Shown: one piece after another, positions 57,501 to 64,000 of the stretch | Layout of the letters: each line of letters begins with the position of its first letter | Numbering within the stretch: the first letter of the stretch is position 1 | Notes under the pieces: model-generated | Database searches by the model: none | Told to the model about the DNA's origin: nothing | Seen by the model: the letters and a program-made list of their open reading frames with translations, nothing else | From: Lichtheimia corymbifera B2541 | Lineage: Eukaryota > Mucoromycota > Mucoromycetes > Mucorales > Lichtheimiaceae | Assembly (NCBI GenBank): GCA_000697475.1 | Contig: JNEU01000947.1 | Location: 124,001-188,000 of the forward strand | Direction: 5' to 3' | Length of the DNA: 64,000 bases | Translations under genes and position numbers: made by a program

Positions 57501-57648
57501 ATGCTTCCGGTTGCTTGTCAGTGTTGTTGCTGTCATTGGTAGACTTCGGAGCGTTTTCACCGTTGGTAGTTTGCTTAACAGGCTCCTGTTGCTTCAACTG
57601 TTGTTTTTCAGGCGAATTGGCCGAGTCAGCAGTCGATGCATTCACCAT
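54586..57648 (-). CDS. La-related protein 1 (LARP1) with DM15 repeats
   Basis: RNA-binding regulator of translation of capped, often TOP-type, mRNAs. Exons 57648-57384, 57249-57151, 57068-56495, 56440-56386, 56322-55589, 55523-55050, 54979-54685 and 54630-54586 give 846 aa. The N-terminus is low in complexity, with SWPAPQEA and RGG-like [11 protein letters not shown]. The La motif (about 310-400) has [19 protein letters not shown], then [18 protein letters not shown] and SLVREAM. An acidic linker follows. The C-terminal DM15 (LARP1) repeats show [46 protein letters not shown] and [17 protein letters not shown]. The tiny last exon ends [10 protein letters not shown]. It corresponds to the animal LARP1 architecture and not to the shorter yeast Slf1/Sro9. 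Confidence 0.94.
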
Positions 57649-59259
57649 GGTTGATTACAGAAAGGGAATATAAAAGGTTGTGGAGGAGGGAGCACTGGGT
57701 GAAAAAGAGAGTAGTCGCCTTTTTTCCAGCAAAAAAAAGAGGGTGGCTGGTGCATCCGCAAATTTATTCTGGCACAAGAAAAACACATGGCTAATCTTCC
57801 ATGTGACTCAGAGTCCTGGCGAGTCAATGTCCACCTATTGTATATGTGTGGCTGGACCTGATTATATCTTTTATACATCGACCACTAAGATGGCGATCCA
57901 TGTGGACCGTTTTTGTTTTCCTTCTATGCATCCAATGGTATGCTCTTTGTGTATATTGTATTTATGTTTGGGGATAAACGATATCGTTTTGAAGATGCTT
58001 GATGATGCATATTATGTATGAGACTCGAGTTGGCAACAAAAGAATGGATAGTTTTGTGGTCAGATGCTACGGCATCCCTATACGAAAGGGCGTTCTCATT
58101 ACTAGAGGGGTGCTGCACTTTTCCGCTACTTTAAGTGCTGAGTACTACATCTGTACGACAACTTGTCATGCGGCGACCAGCGTTGCCATGTAGATACCTT
58201 AGATCAAACAACCCGTCAAAGGATGTTGAGACCATTTTCGAAAAGATGTTGAGGGTTATGGTTGCTGAGTGGTGTACATTGTTGATTGTCAATAATAACG
58301 AGAGGGAGAGGCTTCTTTCTCATAGAAAGGTACCATTATATAGCAAACATGATAGCCTATGTGGAAGATTGTCATAGCGATTACATGAAGTCAGCACCCC
58401 ACAAAGCACATAAATGCACCATCATTGACTGCTACATAACTTTGACACCTCAACCAATCAAAAGGAACAATGCTACAGGTTGTTGGTGGAAGGACAATGT
58501 CGATATCAAAAAAGCGTTATTGGAATGCAGCATACAGCTTTGACAATTAACTTGACTACAAATAGCTCGAGAGCTGCACACTCAGCGTGTCTCATCAGCT
58601 AATTATGGCAACACTCTTATATGACGCTCATTATCATAAAAGATAAAAAAGGGATGCAAGGGAGGAGAGAGTGATGAAAGATTTCAAAGCAAGATCAAAG
58701 AAACAGCAATATGCTTATCCCCTGCTGCTGGTGCTGCTCCCACAAATGTATAATGAATGCCGACAAAAGTTGGTTTTTACCCCACCACCACCACCACAAT
58801 GTTGTATACAACTCCAACAAGAACATGACCATGCATTGTGTGGTGGTGGAGGCAACAACATGTGTCGATGGCTACATACTACTAACGGCAAGACAGCAAC
58901 CAAAAGAACCAACGACTCTCGCTACCCTATTCCAATTTCAGACATGAAGCTCCCTAATGTTGTTGCTGCCCATGGGCTTGAAAAGCTCACTCTTTTCATA
59001 CAACCCCTTACTCGATGTCTTTATTTTCGCACCACAGGTGTGCCTGAAATATACAAATCTAAAGGTCTGGAAGGATCGAACGTCTACTCGTTCCTTTTTT
59101 TCCTTTCTTTCTTTTGTAATTGCACTCACTACATAATTGATTCGCTTGAACAAAGAAATTTCATTACTTTTTCCTTGTCGTCGCTGTCCCACACTACGGT
59201 CCTTAAACCCACTTTCTATCCTTTCCATCCCGCATCATTCATTTCTAAAATATCATAAT
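57649..59259. other. Intergenic, no gene recognised
   Basis: 1.6 kb between divergent LARP1 and tetraspanin. Frames in 58000-58550 and 58671-59258 have no family features; the latter is mostly promoter-like and T-rich. A CACCACCACCACAA tract lies at about 58785-58798. Confidence 0.55.
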
Positions 59260-60465
59260 ATGGGATGCTGTCAACGGTAAGGTTGCATATATGTTTGCAT
59301 CCTTTTGCATACGATGTTTACAAATACACCCTAGATTGAGTCGATGCTACATTCTCGTCACCAATACCCTATTTGCCATCTTTGGTGCTGCTCTCATTGC
59401 ATTTGGCGTGATGGGGGCACAGCATCGTATTGAATCTTCAATCTTGATTCCAGTGAATATCTTGAAAAGTATGTAGGCTCATTGAAAACGGATGCATGCA
59501 TACGCGTTCTGTATTCATTGACATTACATATATAGTGGTTAACATTTTAGGTATCATGATATGCTTTACAGCTGTTATTGGCATTATTGGTGGATTCTTC
59601 CCTGAACGTCAAGCAATCCATATTCTATATACAGTGGTCGTCTTAATTACATTGGTATATCAAATCGTCGTGGCAGTGATTGTGTATGATCAAGCAGCAC
59701 ATACACGATCATGGTTACATCATGCATGGGCAGAGGCAACCCAAGAATACCGATACTATGCACAAGAAAAGGTAAGCAGCAGTAAAGGAGAGAAGAAAGA
59801 ATGAGGAGATGGATTGCAAGCAGGGGCAAGGTGGGTTGGTCGTAGTAGAGAGAGAAAAAAAAAAGAGAGAGAGATAAAAGGGATGATGATGATAGCTGGT
59901 GGGTGGGTGGTTGAGTGGGTGGATGATAGCATCAAGTGATATGACGTGGATTGACGTGGGTCTTCTTTTGTAATAGTTTTCATGCTGTGGATTCTCTCAT
60001 CCGCGCGATCATCCGGTGGCAACAGATACGTGTCAACCCGACGATATAGTCAACTCAGCACCAGCATGTTTCCATCCAATGACTTATTTTGTCAAGCACA
60101 ATTTGAAAATCATGTACATTGTGTTGTTTGCAGCATTGAGCATTCAGACACTAGCTTTGTGTAATGCTATCACCATGTTGTGTGCTCGTTTTTCGGGATC
60201 AGCCGACGACGACGATAACAACAACGATGAAAGTGGGCTTGTCACACAAGGTGGTAGAAAGGGGCGCTGGCAGCCCTCCTCTTGTGGTAAACCAACATCA
60301 GCAGCACCGCCACCGAATGAATCAATTCCATTGGAATCATTACCCTACGGACCACAACAACGCAAGAACAGCAAAACACAGCAGTATATAATGATCGATT
60401 CCGCCATATCCGGCAAGGATGCTGAAGACGATACACCACCACCATCCTATCATCGGCAGTATTGA
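59260..60465 (+). CDS. Tetraspanin-like membrane protein
   Basis: Four-helix membrane organiser. Exons 59260-59276, 59335-59468, 59536-59771 and 59977-60465 give 291 aa. The start exon encodes only MGCCQ plus two bases, with Cys pairs suited to palmitoylation. TM1 is YILVTNTLFAIFGAALIAFG, TM2 VNILGIMICFTAVIGIIGGF, TM3 HILYTVVVLITLVYQIVVAV and TM4 MYIVLFAALSIQTLALCNAI. The large outer loop has the hallmark CCG motif (FSCCGFSHP) plus two further Cys (DTC and PACF), giving the four needed for two disulphides. A hydrophilic cytosolic tail ends PPPSYHRQY, with a PPxY-like site. Fungal tetraspanins such as Pls1 act in hyphal penetration and polarity; whether this is Pls1, Tsp2 or another group is unresolved. 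Confidence 0.87.
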
Positions 60466-61263
60466 AAACAAAAAGAAGCAAGGTGACACAAAACCGCGTG
60501 CTGCGTGTATAAAGGATATGTGATATGCATCACATTACATACACAGAAGAGAGTTTATTCCACGTTATTTCAACATTTGATCCCAACACCTCCAATCTTT
60601 GGTTACATTACCAATCCATGTGTGCCTGTGAGTGAGTGAATTGTTGTCCTTTATTGGATATTGTATACTATACTAGTAGTGGCTATAAAGACAATACGAT
60701 ACGTTAATTGTAAAGAGTAAGAATATGATGATCCAGATGGCGAGCTGTTTTTAGGCGGAGCGGGAGTGGGAAGGATGACAACAGCAAGATAGCAATACAT
60801 AAAAAACAAGTGCCGAAAAAGATGACAAAGCAATGAGTGATCATGTCATGGCGAGCTATGTTGTTGTCTTTTTCTTTTGAATGAAGATATTACGATTGCA
60901 TGATGGCATTTATATCCATCTAATGACCGTTACCCAATAAAAGTAGGATGCCCGTTTACCAGTAGTAGCAACATATAATCTCGTGCCACATGGGAAAGAT
61001 CGTGCTTCCAAAGCCGAATGCGGCATGATGGGTGAATGAGCGAAGGACAAACATAAATGAGAATCAGCCATCCACTAAGAAGACACCTCTATTTTTGGTA
61101 AGAGCGGCCCCCCAGCTTCATTGCAGCCAGCAGCTTTCTCTGTGCCTCACACACTCTCTCTTTGTCTCTTGCAACATAACATATACACACGCATACACAA
61201 CTCCTCCCCCCTTTTTTCGTGACCTGTATACTATAAAAGAGCGTTCCTTTCCCGTGGGCTACA
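60466..61263. other. Intergenic and promoter of the Lam-type gene
   Basis: No gene was seen. A TATA box (TATAAAAG, 61232-61239) lies only 25 nt before the ATG at 61264, after a CT-rich tract. The 5' leader is therefore short or the start of transcription is unusual. Confidence 0.55.
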
Positions 61264-64000
61264 ATGAGCCTTAAAACTGCGTTTACACATCACCGTCGTT
61301 CACGTTCCAACATTACCCCTGGCGACCTGCCGCCTATTGAAACACGTCAATCTAGTTGCGACACCACCACCACTACTTGTTCTACTTCTCCTAATAGTAG
61401 CAGACGTAATTCTGACGGTTCACCACGGGTCCCAGTAGCTCTTGTCAACACTTCAACCCCTTCACCACCACCCGACATTAACATCTTTGCCCCATCACCC
61501 TCAGCCATTGCCAATACAGACTCTAGTCATCATCCCATGCCTACTGAAACCACGACTACCACAGTTGAAGAGAAATATCCGTCGTCTCGCTCAGCATCAC
61601 CCATACCACATGTATCTGATCCACAGCCCACTTTATCCAGTACAAGTGCAGTCTCTCGTTTATTCGCCAAAAAACCTCGTTCTCGCGGCTCAAGTTTGTC
61701 CAATCACTTTCACAACAGCGACTCGGTACCAGCGCCGACGACTTCAGTATCGGACATCCACCTTCCCATAATGAATCATAGCAATACAAGTGCAACTAGA
61801 CTAAGACCATCGTCACCATCTCCTCCACCACCATCATCATCTGATGCTGCTGCTGCTGTACCTACTCCTTCCTCAGTGAATGATCGTGTTGTTGCTGCTC
61901 CTGGTACTATTGCTTCCGTATGTGGTGTCGAACTTGCAAATGCAAAACGTAATCAAGATTTTCATGCACTCTTTCGAAGCGTCCCTGAAGAAGATCCCTT
62001 GATTGAAGGTAATGTATTGATACTCACAAAACAAAAATTCCCTTCTAAACAAGTCGAAAACTAGATTTTGGATGTGCTCTACAAAAAGAGATCTTGTTAC
62101 AAGGCAGAATCTACATTTCAGAAAACCATATTTGTTTCAACGCCAATATTTTCGGCTGGGTCACCAATGTAAGTTTGGGTCATGTGTGAGTGCTATGTGT
62201 GTGTACAAGAAATGGCTGCTAATAAGATCCATTGGATAGCTCGTCATCGCATTCACTGATATCGTCGAGATTGAGAAACGTACTACAGCCCTCTTTATTC
62301 CCAATGCTATTCAGATATCCACTTTGCAAGCCAAGGTAAGGAAGGGAAAAAAGAGCCTAGCCGAATCTCATATCGTACTAACTCGATCCAATACTAGCAT
62401 TTTCTCACATCTTTTCTATCCCGAGACCAAGCTTATGATCTCATTGTTGACGTTTGGCAGCAAACAAAAGCACCAGATAATGACAAGAATGAAAATGGAA
62501 AGGATCATTCACAATCTGCCAGTGACATTGATGATGAGACAGATACGTCATCCGACGACTATTCGTATACTTCATCAGAAGAGGATGATCAAGAGAATCA
62601 CGATGATGATAATACTACTCATGGTAAGATAATAGGGGGGGAGAAAGTGTAAAGGTTGAAGGGGAAAGAAAAAAAGGGCTAGATACTAATGCTATAATTT
62701 CCACTAGCAGCAGGTGAGCAACAAGATCGTCAATCGTCTCTGCCATCATTACCGCTACGAGCTGGTCTTGCCAAAAAGAGCGACGCTGATGCATTAAGAC
62801 GCCGAGCTATTTCGGAAGCCGGTCCGCAACCACCCAATCTTAGCTCCCTTGTTAGTTCAGAATCGGGTGTCAGTGCTACGGATACCAAGGGAGGTTCAAG
62901 ATCAAGTACACCACCTGTGCCTCCAATACCATCATCGTTTGGATCATCCACAACAGCATCGTCACAGCAGGTTCATGAAAAAACTGAATGTGCTTGTCTC
63001 AAGTCCGGTGATCATTATCCCAAGGTCGTACTGGATCAAACTTTTCCTTGCACAATCGAAGCTTTGTACAACCTCCTTTACCAAGGCAGCTTTATGAAAA
63101 AGTTCTTGACAGAGCAAAAGAATACAGGTACATGCTCTCTTCTCTTTTATATACCCAGTTCTTTTATTCATCTAACTTTACATATATAGATCTTACGATT
63201 GGTGATTGGCAAAAGGATAGCAACAATACCGAAACGACACGTGAACTCTCTTATACCAAACCCCTCAATGGCTCGATAGGTAAATAACGTTGTGAGGTTT
63301 CTATGAATGAGTTTATTGACGTTGTTCAATCAGGTCCCAAATCCACAAAATGTCTATTGACTGAAGAGATTATGCATGCGGACTTTGGCGAATATGTCAC
63401 ACAAATCACTACCACACGGACACCTGATGTGCCTTCAGGAGGATCATTTTCTGTCAAAACCAAAACATGCTTGATGTGGGCTGGTCAAGGCCAAGTACGG
63501 ATGCTGGTCACCGTATTGGTTGATTTTACGAAAACATCTTGGTTGAAAGGTAAAGCGTTGTTGTTGGTTGGTTGTTGGTGACGGGTTGGACTCATGCATA
63601 TGGATATATAGGCACCATTGAAAGTGCATCCATCAGTGGACAAGAAGGCTACTATAAGGAACTTGACGCTGCTATACGCAAGCAATTATCCAAACCATCT
63701 AGTGGCGACATGTCGGATCGCAAAAAGCGAAAGCAGCGTAAAGGCAAAAGAAAGCATCGTCCCCAAGCTGATGCTGCAGCCACAGGAGCAACGGAGAATG
63801 CACAAAAGGATCAAGGTGTAGCTGCCAAAGCAATGTCACTTTTATCGGATGGTATCGGGTGGATGATTACCAATGCGTCTATGCCTTCCGCATCCCAGGC
63901 CACTGTATTTTGCATGTTGATGCTGGTCATCATTAACTTGTTTATTGCCAACAAGATGGCTCAAGTCGATCGACAACTGGAATTATTGAAACGTCATCCA
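61264..64000 (+). CDS. Lam/Ysp2-type GRAM-VASt sterol-transfer protein (3' end cut off)
   Basis: ER-anchored sterol carrier at membrane contact sites (Lam/GRAMD1 family). Exons so far: 61264-62008, 62065-62168, 62240-62335, 62398-62623, 62708-63127, 63190-63279, 63334-63549 and 63612 to the edge, about 695 codons. The Ser/Thr/Pro-rich N-terminus is followed by a GRAM domain (about 225-340) with DFGCALQKEILLQGRIYISE, HICFNANIFGW and HFLTSFLSRDQAYDLIVDVW. After an acidic linker comes the VASt domain (about 480-640), with FPCTIEALYNLLYQGSFMKKF, ELSYTKPLNGSIGPKST and VLVDFTKTSWLKGTIE. A Lys-rich stretch and a membrane segment (QATVFCMLMLVIINLFIANK) close the visible part. The coding frame is open at the right edge, so the C-terminus lies outside. 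Confidence 0.92.

Noticed and set aside
58671..59258. 195-codon frame upstream of the tetraspanin
   Set aside because: The composition is leader-like and T-rich, with no domain. It ends just before the tetraspanin ATG and is best explained as promoter sequence.
1..64000. tRNA and rRNA genes
   Set aside because: I looked for B-box-like GGTTCGA-TCC motifs on both strands. The few partial matches fall inside coding exons (for example near 27000 and 46500) or repeats and have no cloverleaf around them.

Overview
The window is nuclear DNA of a filamentous fungus, most likely an early-diverging one (Mucoromycota, probably Mucorales). The support is: many short GT-AG introns (about 50-110 nt); a motor-domain chitin synthase; fungal families such as VTS1, IPK1, CDC37, a LARP1 protein with DM15 repeats, a tetraspanin, a GRAM-VASt sterol-transfer protein and allantoate-permease-type MFS; Gln, Ser and His homopolymers; and CT-rich leaders. 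The genus assignment is inference. I rebuilt the exon structures by hand, checking splice sites and codon phase.

Layout. 1-16.3 kb is an ordinary gene region: a small HTH protein (-), VTS1 (-), IPK1 (+), a PH-domain protein (+), a homeodomain factor (+) and an anion:cation symporter MFS (+). 16.4-26 kb is a repeat island: arrays of a nucleosome-sized module, a 1.3-kb LINE-like insertion carrying only ORF1, fold-back palindromes, a solo LTR and decayed F-box-like genes. 26.1-40.5 kb is again gene-dense: CDC37 (+), a sugar transporter (-), a myosin-motor chitin synthase (+), a soluble ABC ATPase (-) and a LAMMER/CLK kinase (+). 40.6-45.8 kb is a second repeat island. It repeats the order of the first (gene-family fragment, module array, inverted repeat, palindrome, solo LTR) and ends in a decayed copy of the neighbouring kinase. 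45.9-64 kb holds a DUF1769 protein (-), a cytochrome P450 (+), a YPT35-type PX protein (+), an ALY/REF-like RRM protein (+), a Gln-rich Cys/His protein (+), LARP1 (-), a tetraspanin (+) and a Lam-type sterol-transfer protein (+) that runs off the right edge.

The genes do not form one pathway. Recurring themes are post-transcriptional RNA control (VTS1, ALY/REF, LARP1, and the LAMMER kinase, whose relatives phosphorylate SR proteins), membrane contact and lipid signalling (YPT35, Lam, PH, IPK1) and cell-wall or membrane organisation (chitin synthase, tetraspanin).

The least explained structure is the repeat system. Monomers of about 155-195 bp form an A-B-B' higher-order repeat of about 523 bp in one island. 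Copies in inverted order form palindromes, and the loop segment and the solo LTR are flipped between the two islands.
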